Assembly (NCBI RefSeq): GCF_018215265.2
Contig: NZ_CP136562.1
Span: 3,782,001 to 3,846,000, forward strand
DNA: 64,000 nt
Source of the DNA: Paenarthrobacter sp. GOM3
GTDB taxonomy: Bacteria > Actinomycetota > Actinomycetes > Actinomycetales > Micrococcaceae
Direction: 5' to 3'
In this document: piece by piece, positions 35,258 through 45,100 of the stretch
Numbering within the stretch: the first letter of the stretch is position 1
Layout of the letters: every line of letters begins with the position of its first letter
Notes under the pieces: model-generated
The model's input: only the letters and a program-made list of their open reading frames with translations
Database searches by the model: none
What the model was told of the DNA's origin: nothing
Made by a program: the position numbers and the translations under genes

Positions 35258-35856
35258 TCAGGACAATCATCGCCGACGACGAAGAACTGATCCGGGGCGC
35301 CCTGGCTGCACTTCTGTCACTCGAACCGGACATCGAAGTGGTGGCTGATGTCAGCAATGGGGTGGCGGCCGTTTCCACCGCCCAGGTGCACGGCCCCGAC
35401 GTCGTGCTCCTTGATCTGGAGATGCCGGAACTGGACGGGATTGAAGCAGCACGGGAAATCCATTCCGCCGGGTCGGGCCGGGCCATCATTGTGACCCGGC
35501 ATGCGCGTCCGGGCACCCTGAAACGGGCTCTGGCCGCGAACGTGAGTGGCTTTGTCCCCAAATCCACGCCGGCATCCAAGCTGGCCACCATCATTCGATC
35601 GGTGGCCGACGGCGAACGATACATAGATGTACATCTGGCTGCGGCGGCGCTCACCGAACCGGAAAGTCCCCTGACGGCCCGCGAAACCGATGTGCTTCGC
35701 CTGACCCATCAAGGCCTAGCAACCAAACAGATCGCGAAAGGCCTTGGACTTGCCCACGGCACGGTCCGGAACCACCTGTCCTCGGCAATGGCAAAACTGC
35801 ACGCAGCGACACGTACAGAAGCGGCCGTGACAGCACACCGCAGTGGATGGATCTGA
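35254..35856 (+). CDS. LuxR/NarL-type response regulator
   Basis: The 200-residue regulator has a receiver domain (ADDEELIRGALAALLSL, phospho-accepting Asp in VVLLDLEMPELDG, Lys in GFVPKST) and a C-terminal LuxR HTH (LTARETDVLRLTHQGLATKQIAKGLGLAHGTVRNHLSSAMAKL). Its layout resembles DesR of the lipid-fluidity system. GTG 35254 overlaps the kinase TGA. Targets may include its own hydrolase operon. Confidence 0.93.
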   Translation: MIRTIIADDEELIRGALAALLSLEPDIEVVADVSNGVAAVSTAQVHGPDVVLLDLEMPELDGIEAAREIHSAGSGRAIIVTRHARPGTLKRALAANVSGFVPKSTPASKLATIIRSVADGERYIDVHLAAAALTEPESPLTARETDVLRLTHQGLATKQIAKGLGLAHGTVRNHLSSAMAKLHAATRTEAAVTAHRSGWI

Positions 35857-35958
35857 GCACAGGGAACAATTCCGCAACGGCCAAGGTGGCTACGGCGCTG
35901 ATCGTCTGATCCGGAACGCAGGGAATCCTCGCACCCGAACCAAAGTATTCTGGAAGAG

Positions 35959-36864
35959 ATGAGTGAAACCCCAGATTCCCCGCGCCCCGTCACGCCCGGC
36001 ACCCAAGCCTCGTTCGGTACTTACGGCGGCCGCCCGGTCAGCTTTGTGCGTCGAGGCACCCGCTTGCAGGGCCGTAGGCAGGCCGCGTGGGAAGAGCATG
36101 CAGAACGCTGGGCCATCCAGGTGCCCCGCCACGTCGCCAACACCTCAGTGCACCCGGACTACACCTTCGACGCCGAGGCCGTGTTTGGTCGTAAGGCTCC
36201 GCTGATCGTCGAGATCGGTTCCGGGTTGGGCGATGCCGTGGTGCACGCGGCCGAGCAGAACCCGGACAAGGACTTCCTTGCCGTCGAGGTCTACACGCCG
36301 GGGTTGGCCAACACGATCATCAAGATCAACAGCCGCGGGCTGACCAACGTACGGGTCGTGGAAGCCAACGCGCCCGAGGTCCTCGAGTCGATGCTTCCAC
36401 CCGGGTCGGTCAGCGAACTGTGGGTATTCTTCCCGGATCCGTGGCACAAGGCCAGGCACCACAAGCGCCGCCTTATCCAGCCTGCTTTTGCTTCCGTTGC
36501 TGCCAAGGCGCTGGAAAAGGGTGGCTACTGGCGCATCGCCACGGACTGGTCCAACTACGCCGTGCACGTCCGGGAAGTCCTGGCCAACTCCACGGAGTTC
36601 GAGAACATGCATGACGGCGAGCGCAGTGGCGAGGAGAGCCCGCTGACGCAAGTGTGGCAATCCGGCGTCGAGTCCGTTGTGGGCGGCGCGCCGGTCAGGG
36701 AGGGCCGCGCGCCGGTCAGCACGGAACACACCGGCCCGAACGAAGGCGTGGACCAGGAGGGCGGCTGGGCTCCGCGCTTCGAGGGCCGCATCCGGACGAG
36801 CTTCGAGAACAAAGCCCACGAGGCCGGCCGAATGATTTTCGACCTCACCTACCGCAAGATCTAG
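35959..36864 (+). CDS. trmB: tRNA (guanine46-N7)-methyltransferase
   Basis: TrmB methylates G46 in the variable loop of tRNAs using SAM. The 301-residue protein shows IVEIGSGLGDAVVHAAEQNPDKDFLAVEVYTPGL, the hallmark FPDPWHKARHHKRRLIQPAF, and the C-terminal FENKAHEAGRMIFDLTYR. It is longer than E. coli TrmB because of a basic N-terminus and an insert near residue 235 rich in Gly/Glu. Probably single; a membrane protein follows 23 bases later. Confidence 0.94.
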   Translation: MSETPDSPRPVTPGTQASFGTYGGRPVSFVRRGTRLQGRRQAAWEEHAERWAIQVPRHVANTSVHPDYTFDAEAVFGRKAPLIVEIGSGLGDAVVHAAEQNPDKDFLAVEVYTPGLANTIIKINSRGLTNVRVVEANAPEVLESMLPPGSVSELWVFFPDPWHKARHHKRRLIQPAFASVAAKALEKGGYWRIATDWSNYAVHVREVLANSTEFENMHDGERSGEESPLTQVWQSGVESVVGGAPVREGRAPVSTEHTGPNEGVDQEGGWAPRFEGRIRTSFENKAHEAGRMIFDLTYRKI

Positions 36865-36887
36865 CCAGGACTTTTTTGGGGGGAACC

Positions 36888-37280
36888 ATGAGCTACCAGC
36901 CGCCGGTCGATTACTATCAGCAACCCCAACGGTCCGGCAATCGTGGCCTGGGTGCTGGCATCACCAGCATCATTTCCGCGGTCCTTTCACCGATCGCGGC
37001 GGTTGTCAGCCTTCCCTTGGGCATAGCGGCGGTTGCTTCGGCAATGAGCCGCTATAACCAAGGCAACGATGCCTGGTGGGTTGGTGCGTTGGTGCTGGCG
37101 GGTGTTGCTGTCCTGCTCGCCGTCGTCGCTGTGGTCTGTGGGCTGATTGCCGTGTTCCGGGCTGGGCGCATGAATGCCGGCCGCATCACTGGCATCATCG
37201 GACTGGCGATCATGGCGGTCAACATCTTTGGCGTGGTCTTCATGGTGTTCCTTGTGGCCGGAGCAGGGCAGGGGAACTGA
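36888..37280 (+). CDS. Small membrane protein, DUF4190-like
   Basis: The 130-residue protein has a short Tyr/Gln/Pro-rich N-terminus and three hydrophobic segments (SIISAVLSPIAAVVSLPLGIAAV, WWVGALVLAGVAVLLAVVAVV, GIIGLAIMAVNIFGVVFMVFLV). This Tyr/Pro/Gln head plus helices is common for DUF4190-type actinobacterial proteins; function unknown. A plausible GGGGGGAACC ribosome site precedes ATG 36888. The next gene starts two bases after its stop. Confidence 0.8.
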   Translation: MSYQPPVDYYQQPQRSGNRGLGAGITSIISAVLSPIAAVVSLPLGIAAVASAMSRYNQGNDAWWVGALVLAGVAVLLAVVAVVCGLIAVFRAGRMNAGRITGIIGLAIMAVNIFGVVFMVFLVAGAGQGN

Positions 37281-37281
37281 C

Positions 37282-37770
37282 ATGCCGCAGGTCCGCGCCG
37301 AGCGCCTTATCCGCCTCGATCCCGAAACAGCTTTTGCCCTCTCCCAAACCACGGGCGCCTTCCGGCTCAAGTGGGACCCGTTCATCTCGGCGCAAAGCTT
37401 CATGGACGGCGCCACGACGGCCGGCAAGGGCGTGCGGACCAGGACCGTGTCACGCATGGGCCTGAGAATGGTCAGCGAGTACGTCTCGTACACGCCACCC
37501 CGCAACGTGGGCATGACCATGGTCTCCGGACCTTGGTTCTTCGAGAACTTTGGTGGCGGGTGGCGGTTCACAGCGGACGACGGCGGCACCCGGGCGGTCT
37601 GGAAGTACACCTTTTCATGCCGCCCGGCGTTGCTGAAGCCAGTGGCAGAGCGGATCGGCAGCTGGCTGCTGGGCCGCGAAATCGAGCGACGCATCGAAGC
37701 GTTCGCCAAGGCCTGCGAGGATCCTGCCCTCGTGGCAGAACTCCGATCGCAGGGCGCCCCGGAGCGCTGA
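37282..37770 (+). CDS. SRPBCC family (polyketide cyclase/dehydrase-like) protein
   Basis: The 162-residue protein matches the START-like fold: RAERLIRLDPETAFALSQTTGAFRLKWDPFI, GPWFFENFGGGWRFTADDGGTRAVWKYTFSCRP, and the helix GSWLLGREIERRIEAFAKAC. Such proteins bind lipid-like ligands. It is coupled to the membrane protein gene upstream. ATG 37282 lies directly after the previous TGA. Confidence 0.84.
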   Translation: MPQVRAERLIRLDPETAFALSQTTGAFRLKWDPFISAQSFMDGATTAGKGVRTRTVSRMGLRMVSEYVSYTPPRNVGMTMVSGPWFFENFGGGWRFTADDGGTRAVWKYTFSCRPALLKPVAERIGSWLLGREIERRIEAFAKACEDPALVAELRSQGAPER

Positions 37771-37774
37771 ACTC

Positions 37775-38449
37775 TTAAGGCACCGAAATCGACGCCACGG
37801 TCTTCTCGGCGTCGTCGCGCAACTCAACACCGGCGATGCCCGCCAACTGCACGGGGGTCGCGCCGGTGATCTTGATCCGGCCGCTTGGTGTTGCTGTCCA
37901 ACCGCAGGTCCGTTCCTCGGCACCGTCCCTGCCCTTCACCCACAAGTAGAGGGTGCCTTCAAGCGGCATGCTCCGGCCCTCCACTTCGAGCTCGGTGCCC
38001 CAGGTCTTCTTCACCATGCCCACCGTCAGTTGCAATCCGCTGTCCGACTGGACCGAGTAGCTCGCATCGGGCTTCGGTGCCTGATTCAGCAGCGGCCCGG
38101 CGAGGAACCCAACTGCCAGGCAAGCAGCGGCGACTGCACCCACCAAAGCCGCCCACCGGCGTCGTGATTTCCGCCTGCGGGCCGACAAATCAACCAGGAC
38201 CTTCTCCGGAAGCACTTCGGGCAGGGGTTCCAGCGGCGCTAGGGCACTGGCACCCCCCGAAGCGGTGAGGGCGACAGCGTCAGCCGCGGGGACGGCGTCG
38301 AGCAATGCGGGGAGGCTTTCCAGTTCCTCCAGCTCGTGACGGCAGTCCGCGCAATTGGCAAGGTGGTCCCGGAAGGCCGCCTCCTCCTCGGGGTCCAGCC
38401 CGCCCAAAAGGTAGGCGCCCAGCAATTGGTGGACGGAGTTGCCGTTCAT
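37775..38449 (-). CDS. Zinc-finger anti-sigma factor
   Basis: The 224-residue membrane protein has an N-terminal zf-HC2 domain with H-x3-C-x2-C (HLANCADCRHELEELESL), one membrane helix near residue 105 (AALVGAVAAACLAVGFLAG), and an outer domain of RskA type (LEGTLYLWVKGRDGAEERTCGW). It holds the co-encoded ECF sigma factor at the membrane until a signal triggers release. It overlaps the sigma gene by 4 bases. Confidence 0.92.
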   Translation of the reverse strand: MNGNSVHQLLGAYLLGGLDPEEEAAFRDHLANCADCRHELEELESLPALLDAVPAADAVALTASGGASALAPLEPLPEVLPEKVLVDLSARRRKSRRRWAALVGAVAAACLAVGFLAGPLLNQAPKPDASYSVQSDSGLQLTVGMVKKTWGTELEVEGRSMPLEGTLYLWVKGRDGAEERTCGWTATPSGRIKITGATPVQLAGIAGVELRDDAEKTVASISVP

Positions 38450-38943
38450 CGTTCCACCCCCATTTCGTCAAGGATTGTTCGGAGGGCTTTCACAGCGTAG
38501 AAAGCCCGGGATTTCACGGTTCCCGCCGGGATGTTCAGCTGCAGTGCTGCCTCGCTGACGGTAAACCGCTGGTAGTGCAGGGCCACCAGGACCTCGCGGT
38601 GTTCGTGGCTGAGCCGGAGCAAGGCCTCCTCCATCAGGACCCGGTTCAGCAACTCATCCACGCGTTCGGTGGCGGCATGGTCGGGAAGGTCGTGCTCGCC
38701 GGTCTCGGCAGGTCGCCGCTGCGCCTTCCGATAATTGTCGATGATGACATTGCGGGCCGTGCGGAATAGGTAGCTGCGGAGGCTGCCCGTGATTTGTGGG
38801 GCATGCTGCCACACCTTCAGGATGGTCTCCTGAACTACATCGTCCGCTTGATGGGCGTCCGGGGTGCAGCTGAGCACAAAGCGCTTCAAGGCCGTGCCGT
38901 GGTCACGGTAGATCGCCGCCACCACGTCCTCATCCAGCGGCAT
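38446..38943 (-). CDS. ECF-family RNA polymerase sigma factor
   Basis: The 165-residue protein has sigma region 2 (IYRDHGTALKRFVLSCTPDAHQADDVVQETILKVWQHA) and region 4 (LSHEHREVLVALHYQRFTVSEAALQLNIPAGTVKSRAFYAVKALR). It likely reads promoters of its own operon and the divergent lipoprotein gene. ATG 38943 is preferred over GTG 38949, which sits directly on the AAAGGGG ribosome site. In this type the anti-sigma partner follows directly. Confidence 0.93.
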   Translation of the reverse strand: MPLDEDVVAAIYRDHGTALKRFVLSCTPDAHQADDVVQETILKVWQHAPQITGSLRSYLFRTARNVIIDNYRKAQRRPAETGEHDLPDHAATERVDELLNRVLMEEALLRLSHEHREVLVALHYQRFTVSEAALQLNIPAGTVKSRAFYAVKALRTILDEMGVER

Positions 38944-39085
38944 CTCCACCCCTTTCCCGTTGCCCCTTCGCTCATACGACGCCTGCTGTGCAGAAAAGGT
39001 TCAGTCCTGTGAACCATTCTTCCCCCTTCTGCGTCGTAGGGGTTAGCGCCGACTCATCCCGGCCGGCCAAGCAAAGGAGCTAGAG

Positions 39086-39622
39086 ATGACTACACGACTC
39101 AGCCTTGGAATCGGAGCGCTGGTATTGAGTGCTGCGCTGGCGGGATGTGGTGGAAGCCCGGGAACCACCACGTCGTCCGCTCCCCCGCCTGCTTCGTCCG
39201 CGGCGCCCACGTCCGCTGCGCCGGGCTCAGCATCCGCCTCCGCCATGGCCGCTGCGGAGATGAAGGTCGCCTCCTCCAGCGCCGGCCAGATCGTGGTGGA
39301 CAGCAAAGGCATGAGCCTCTACTTCTTCACCAAGGACGTCAAGGACTCAGGCAAGAGCGCCTGCGTCGATGCTTGCCTGGCTGCGTGGCCGATTTTCACC
39401 ACGACGTCGGATGCTCCTGCCGTTGAAGGCGTCACGGGAACTGTGGGAACCATTACGTCGCCGGACGGCAAGAAGCACGTGACTCTCAACGGCATGCCGC
39501 TCTACTACTACGCCAAAGACAAGGCTCCTGGCGACGTGACCGGCCAAGGCGTAGGCAGCGTCTGGTACCTGGTCAGCCCTTCGGGTGAAATGGTCAAGGG
39601 CGCTGCGGCTTCCGGGTACTGA
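39086..39622 (+). CDS. Secreted lipoprotein with PF03640 repeats
   Basis: The 178-residue precursor has a lipobox (LVLSAALAGC), a long Ala/Ser/Pro linker, and the PF03640 domain of unknown function with two copies: GMSLYFFTKDVKDSGKSACVDACLAAWPIF and GMPLYYYAKDKAPGDVTGQGVGSVWYLVSP. The paired Cys (CVDAC) is typical. It is divergent from the ECF sigma operon and is a frequent neighbour and target of such sigma factors. Confidence 0.88.
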   Translation: MTTRLSLGIGALVLSAALAGCGGSPGTTTSSAPPPASSAAPTSAAPGSASASAMAAAEMKVASSSAGQIVVDSKGMSLYFFTKDVKDSGKSACVDACLAAWPIFTTTSDAPAVEGVTGTVGTITSPDGKKHVTLNGMPLYYYAKDKAPGDVTGQGVGSVWYLVSPSGEMVKGAAASGY

Positions 39623-39629
39623 GTTCTTT

Positions 39630-39740
39630 GGGGCGTCGAGTTCGCGGGAAACCTGCTTGGGGGCGCCGAGTTCGCGGGAAACCTGCCCCAACGCTGGAAG
39701 GCTCCGGCTATTGGGCAGGTTTCCCACGAACTCGCGCTCC
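39630..39740. repeat. Direct and inverted copies of a 26-27 base repeat
   Basis: Two direct copies, 39630-39656 and 39660-39686, differ by one base and repeat with a 30-base period; core GAGTTCGCGGGAAACCTGC. An inverted copy lies at 39715-39740 with two differences. Together they can fold into a large hairpin at the convergent gene ends. Confidence 0.8.
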
Positions 39741-39761
39741 AAGGCCACCACTCCCAGGCTG

Positions 39762-40590
39762 TTAACCGAGCGCGCGAAGTATCCGTTCCTTGAAACTGCG
39801 TTCCTGGAACAGGTCCTTCCACTCCACCCGAATGAAACGCCACCCCTCCTCCATGAGGGCCTTTTCGCGTCGCCGCTCTTGGTAGATGACCTCGTCCGTG
39901 GGCTTGTAGTCGAAGTATTTGGATGAGCTCACGGGTCAGGGTCTCGCCGGCAGACTCAGCCCGTGGGTCCGCGTTTTCCAGGGCTTTTCGGAACGTGCGG
40001 ATGCCCCGTTTTCCAGCGGCGAGACGGGCCATTGCCTCGAGCCTATTAACGTTGGCGCCCAGGCGCAGGCCGTGGTCCACGATCACCAGCGCCTTCGGGT
40101 AGCTCAGCGACCGGGCACAGTCAGCGATCGTACGCTCAAGGGTTGTTACCCTCAAGCCTTTGACCGTGGCCACGTCTTCTTCACCGAAGGGTTCCGTGTG
40201 GCCCCACACGTCCTTTCCCCATCGGTCCGCCGACGGCCGGACCTCGTGAAGGACATGCACTCTCGTGTCCACGCCCCAGATGTACAGCTCATGTAGCCGT
40301 GCTGCGGAGAAGTGGCTGTAGACGAAGCCGCCCGTGGATGTTGTCAGGGTGCCGTGCGCGTGTGCCATGATCCGGGCCATTGCCTGGCCTTTGCTCCCCA
40401 GGCCACCCCACGTGCTTCCCCTCACGAAGCACCCGTATCTCAGCCTCACCAGTTCGCCCGAATCCACCAAATTCCTGATGCTTCGGCTGTTCTGCCCAAG
40501 GCGGAGCAACTCGTCGGTGCGCCACATATACCCATGCAGGGGCAGAGTGCGGACTGCCGAGGTGGAGGTGTCAACGAGTGTGCTATCCAT
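39762..40590 (-). pseudogene. Broken DUF559/AbiEi-like antitoxin-domain protein
   Basis: From ATG 40590 the frame encodes a winged-HTH-like N-terminus (DELLRLGQNSRSIRNLVDSGELVRLRYGCFVR) and a central part (GLRVTTLERTIADCARSLSYPKALVIVDHGL) typical of proteins that join an AbiEi-like head to a DUF559/VSR-like nuclease tail. At about 39915 homology leaves the frame. The expected C-terminus KYFDYKPTDEVIYQERRREK and EGWRFIRVEWKDLF appears in the next frame and ends at TAA 39762. The nuclease core strands between are missing, roughly 50-60 residues, so this is deletion plus frameshift. Confidence 0.82.
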
Positions 40591-40659
40591 CAAGCCAGCA
40601 TGGTGACTGCGGGCTAGGGGGCAGAAGGAGCCATACGAGCTATGTGGAAAGTGGCGCAC

Positions 40660-40729
40660 CGAGATCGCGGGAATCGTGCGAGACCGCGGGAGCTTACCCC
40701 TCGATCTCGCACGATTCCAGCGAATTCGG
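40660..40729. repeat. Palindromic extragenic repeat
   Basis: GGAATCGTGCGAGA (40670-40683) and its perfect complement (40705-40718) flank a 21-base loop, with partly matching outer bases (CCGAGATCGC and GCGAATTCGG). It sits between the broken gene and a small membrane protein gene, near the latter's promoter region. Confidence 0.7.
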
Positions 40730-40768
40730 GGTCCGCTAGACTGCAGGCTACTCATTGGGGAGGGGAAT

Positions 40769-40969
40769 ATGGCACGCAACGGCACCAAGAATCCGCCCAG
40801 CCCGGCGATCCTTGTCATGCAGGAAGTCGCCTGGGCCCTGGGCTTCGTCGCCATGGTCATCAACGCCACGAAAGGCGGCCTCGACTGGATCTGGATCGGC
40901 GTACTCGCCTTCTGGCAAGCAACAATCATCTGGGGCTTCATTCAGCTAAAACGAAGGCCCTCCACCTAA
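40769..40969 (+). CDS. Small membrane protein
   Basis: The 66-residue product has two hydrophobic segments (VMQEVAWALGFVAMVINAT and WIWIGVLAFWQATIIWGFI). ATG 40769 has a strong GGGGAGGGG ribosome site. I do not recognise the family. A real gene is supported by the ribosome site, sensible hydropathy and its own upstream region. Confidence 0.65.
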   Translation: MARNGTKNPPSPAILVMQEVAWALGFVAMVINATKGGLDWIWIGVLAFWQATIIWGFIQLKRRPST

Positions 40970-41045
40970 CCCCTAGGAAGTCCCAACCGAGGTTCGTTGC
41001 CCCGGCTGCCACCAGGAGAGCCGGGCGGCATCCGGAAGCGTGCGC

Positions 41046-41122
41046 GGCTGGGCGGCCGGCATCGGGAAACGTGCGTCAAAGCGACGAAGGAGCAGCACGC
41101 GGAGGATGCCGGCCGCCCAGCC
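41046..41122. repeat. 18-bp inverted repeat between convergent genes
   Basis: GGCTGGGCGGCCGGCATC (41046-41063) and its perfect complement (41105-41122) flank 41 bases. The preceding bases also contain GCCCGGCT-type complementarities. It may serve as a bidirectional terminator for the small membrane protein gene and the gene ending at 41157. Confidence 0.7.
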
Positions 41123-41156
41123 GAACCGCCAAGCTCAGAAAGCCGTCAACCAAGGC

Positions 41157-42005
41157 TTACGCGTCAGCGAACTCGTCGGACTCCTCGAACTCCACGGCGG
41201 CGATGATTTCCTTCGTCTCCGGGTGGATCATGAAGGCTTCGTCGTCGTCTTCCACCATGATGTAGTCGCCGTGGTCGGTGGTGAAATGCCAGGCGAGGGT
41301 GGTGACGCCGTCGTGCTGGTAGTTGGGGTCGCCCATGGTGATCTTTTCCAGGGCTTGGCCAGCCACGTCGCACAGTTCGCGGATGATGACTTCGAACTCG
41401 GGGGCGTTGGCGAGGGCTTCTTCCTCGGCTTCGGCCTGGCGCTCGGCGAGGTCAGGGATCTGCGCGACGCGTTCGGCGATGTGTGCCTCGATGTCTTCGT
41501 CCGAGAGGACCAGCAGTTCGGACTGGTCGCGGAGGTAAGCGGCGTTGAGGTCGACGATGTCTTCCTCTTCGAGGAGGGCTTCGAACTCGCCGTCCAGCTC
41601 GTCAAGGAGCGCGACAGCGGGCAGCGGGGCTTCGGTCTCGTCCAGTTCGCCGTCGAGGTAGGCCTCGGCTTCGTCCTCGCTCAAGGCATCAAACGCCGAC
41701 GCGGTGCGATTGAACAGGTCCAGGTGACGGGACGCGCCCATGCCTTCGAGCCCTGCGCGGACGTACCCGTCCACTTCTTCGCGCTCCGGTGCGGTGAAGA
41801 CGTACTGGGCGAAGCCGCCGGACAGCGCCTGGGTCAGGTAGAAATCGACGAAGTAGCTGTTGAGTGCAGCGGTGGCGATTTCGTCGCTGTTCAGGAGTTC
41901 CTGGTACATCTCGTTCACGACGTTGACGTTGGAATCCACAACATCCGCATTGCCTGCTTCGAAGCTGGTCTTGTTCAGGACGACGGGGTACTCGTTGGTA
42001 GTCAT
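41157..42005 (-). CDS. Acidic protein, N-terminus DUF4375-like
   Basis: The 282-residue soluble protein is strongly acidic, with Glu/Ala-rich middle (EAEEEALANAPEFEVIIREL). The N-terminal part (NEMYQELLNSDEIATAALNSYFVDFYLTQALSGGFAQYVF) resembles the DUF4375/DMP19 fold, where a similar L-x-N-GGF-x-Q-Y motif is seen. The C-terminus has DHGDYIMVEDDDEAFMIHPETKEI. Function unknown. Monocistronic, convergent with the small membrane protein gene. Confidence 0.75.
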   Translation of the reverse strand: MTTNEYPVVLNKTSFEAGNADVVDSNVNVVNEMYQELLNSDEIATAALNSYFVDFYLTQALSGGFAQYVFTAPEREEVDGYVRAGLEGMGASRHLDLFNRTASAFDALSEDEAEAYLDGELDETEAPLPAVALLDELDGEFEALLEEEDIVDLNAAYLRDQSELLVLSDEDIEAHIAERVAQIPDLAERQAEAEEEALANAPEFEVIIRELCDVAGQALEKITMGDPNYQHDGVTTLAWHFTTDHGDYIMVEDDDEAFMIHPETKEIIAAVEFEESDEFADA

Positions 42006-42170
42006 GGGGAATCCTCACTGCTGAAAGCTGATGGTGCTCCGGACTCTTTCAACGTACGCGTGGGAGCTCCGCCGCAATCGAGGTTGAGGTTAACGGAGGG
42101 CGAAGTTTGGGAGCTGTTTTCTGCTGACTAAGATTGAGCAGATAACCTCCTGCCGAAAGTAGCCCGACGC

Positions 42171-45100
42171 ATGCCGTCCCACACAGACGAAACCTGGGAA
42201 CTGGCCATTCAGACTCCTGCCATCAACGACCGCTCCTTGGCGGCCGGATTGGCCTATGCCATGGGGAGCCGGGTTACCGGGATTTCGTTCGATGCGGCTA
42301 CGGGGCTTCTCCTCGGCAAGGTCCGCGGCAACGGCCCCCAGCCGTATTCGACGTCGGCAAAACTGGTCCGTAAGCCCAGCGGCTGGAGCTGCACTGTGGG
42401 TATCTGCAGTTGCCCGGTCCGGAAGGACTGCAAGCACGTCGCCGCGCTGCTTTTCACTGCCGAAGACCATCCCACCATCCGCGCCCAGCTTTTGTCGCAG
42501 GCACCGGGGATCCAGACGTCCCGGCTTGGCCCTGGCCAGCAAGGCGGGACTGCGCGGCCCGCGTGGGAGCAGGCGCTCAACCGGTTGATCGCCAAGCCCG
42601 GCAGCGTACCCAGCGCGGCGGGCATCCCGCTCGCTTTGCAGTTCGAGGTCGAAGAGCCGGCGGCCCACTTCTCCTACACAGGCCGGCGAGACCCTATGCG
42701 CAGCGTCCGCCAGTTGAAGGCCCGGCCCGTCATGATGGGCGCCAAGGGCAAATGGATCCGCGGTGACGTCACGTGGAACAACCTCAGCTACGTCAGTTTC
42801 CGACGCGAATTCAACGAAATACAGGTGGAATGGCTTCAGACTTTCCTGGCTGCGCATGGCTCCAGCAATGGCCGTCAGCAGCCGTCGGGCGCGATGTGGC
42901 TGAGCCTCAACGACTTCGCTGCCAAGAACCTCTGGACCCTCCTTTCCGACGCCACCAAAGCCGGCATCCCACTCATTCATTCGGCTGGTACTGAGCCTGT
43001 CCGCGTCGAGACGCAACCCGCCGTCGTCGGACTCAGTTTGGCGCGCTTGGACGCGGACGGAACCGAAAGCACAACGCACGACGGCGGCCTGCAGCTTGCG
43101 CCGTCCGTCACCGTCGGTGGGGAGCCTGTTGACGCCGCGTCCGTGGGCTTCCTGGGCAAGCCGGCCAACGGGATTTTCTTCACGCATTCGGGTGCCACCC
43201 TGCCGGGCGTGCCGCAGCAGAATAACCTGATCACCCTGGCACCGATCGAGGGCGATGTCAGCGATGAGCTCCTGGAGTTCGTCACCGATGGCCAAACGCT
43301 TCAGATTCCTGCCGAGGATGAGAGCCGTTTCCTGACCTCGTTCTACCCGAAGCTGCGCCAGTCCACACCGGTCCAGGCCGCGGACAAATCTGTGGAACTG
43401 CCCACGTTGGCTGTCCCCACCTTGTCCCTGCTGGCAAACTACGGCAACGACCACAAGGTCCGGCTGCACTGGGAGTGGCACTACAAATCCGGCACGCTGG
43501 TGACAGCGCAGCCCCTGTGGCGGCACCCGGACGACCGCGGATACCGCGACGATCCCGAGGAAGCCCGCATCCTGGAGTCACTGGGGCGGCCGTGGGACGT
43601 TGTAGCTGCGCTGGCCGAGTCGGCGACGGGTGGCTGGGGTGCTCCCCGGCTCGCGGCCTCTGCCGAACTGGGTGGTTTGGACACTCTGGCGTTCACCGAA
43701 GAGGTGCTTCCGGCGCTGCGGGAGCTGCCCGACGTCGTGGTGGAAACGTCCGGTGACATCGCCGATTACCGCGAGGCCGCTGAAGCCCCGGTGGTCTCGA
43801 TTTCCACGAAGGAAACTGCCAGCGGCGATTGGTTCGATCTCGGCATCGTGATCACGCTCGAAGGCGAACCCGTTTCCTTTGCCGCGGTGTTCTCGGCCCT
43901 GGCCGCCGGCATGAGCCGTATGCTCCTGCCCAGCGGCGCCTACTTCTCGCTTGACCTGCCCGAGCTCCACCAGTTGCGCGCCTTGATCGACGAAGCGCGC
44001 TCCCTGCAGGACAACCCGGACAACAAGGACGGCACCCTGCAGATCAGCCGCTTCCAGGCCGGACTCTGGGACGAGCTGGCGCAGCTCGGGATTGTGGACG
44101 AGCAAGCCGCCGCGTGGCGCGAAGCTGTGGGCGGACTGCTCGACGACGGCGTGACCGGCCTGCCGCTGCCGGCCAGCCTTAACGCTGAGCTGCGTCCGTA
44201 TCAGCTCGAGGGATTCAACTGGCTGAGCTTCCTTTACAAGCACAGCCTCGGTGGCGTGCTCGCTGACGACATGGGCCTGGGTAAAACCGTGCAGGCGATC
44301 GCACTGATGTGCGCGGCCAAGGACCTGGCCGCGGAGACCGTTGCTGCTGCCCAAGGGCCCTCAGCGGACGTCACTCCCCGTGCACCCTTCCTTGTGGTGG
44401 CGCCCACCAGTGTGGTGAGCAACTGGGCGTTGGAGGCGCAGCGGTTCGCGCCGGGGCTGGTGGTGCGGACCGTCGGTGAAACCTTTGCCAAGAGTGGCTC
44501 GTCGCCGGTGGACGCGTTGGCGGGTGCCGACGTCGTCATTACCTCCTATGCGCTGTTCCGGATCGATTACGATGCCTACGCGTCGTTCCAATGGGCCGGA
44601 CTGATGCTCGACGAGGCGCAGTTCGTGAAGAACCACCAATCCAAGGCGTACCAGTGCGCACGCAAGCTGCCGGCCCGTTTCAAGCTGGCCATCACGGGCA
44701 CGCCCCTGGAGAACAACCTCATGGAGTTCTGGGCGCTGACCTCGATTGTGGCGCCGGGGTTGTTCCCCAGCCCCAAGCGGTTCGCCGAGAACTACCAAAA
44801 GCCGGTCGAGAAGAACGGTGACTCCGCCCAACTGGGTAAGCTCCGCCGTCGTGTGCGTCCGCTCATGATGCGCCGCACCAAAGAGCAGGTCATCAAGGAC
44901 CTGCCGCCCAAGCAGGAGCAGATTCTTGAAGTGGTGCTGAACCCCCGGCACCAGAAGGTCTACCAGACCCATTTGCAGCGCGAACGGCAGAAAATCCTCG
45001 GGCTGATCGACGACGTGAACAAGAACCGCTTCACGATCTTCCAGTCCTTGACGTTGCTGCGGCAGCTGAGCCTGGATGCGTCGTTGGTGGACTCTTCGCT

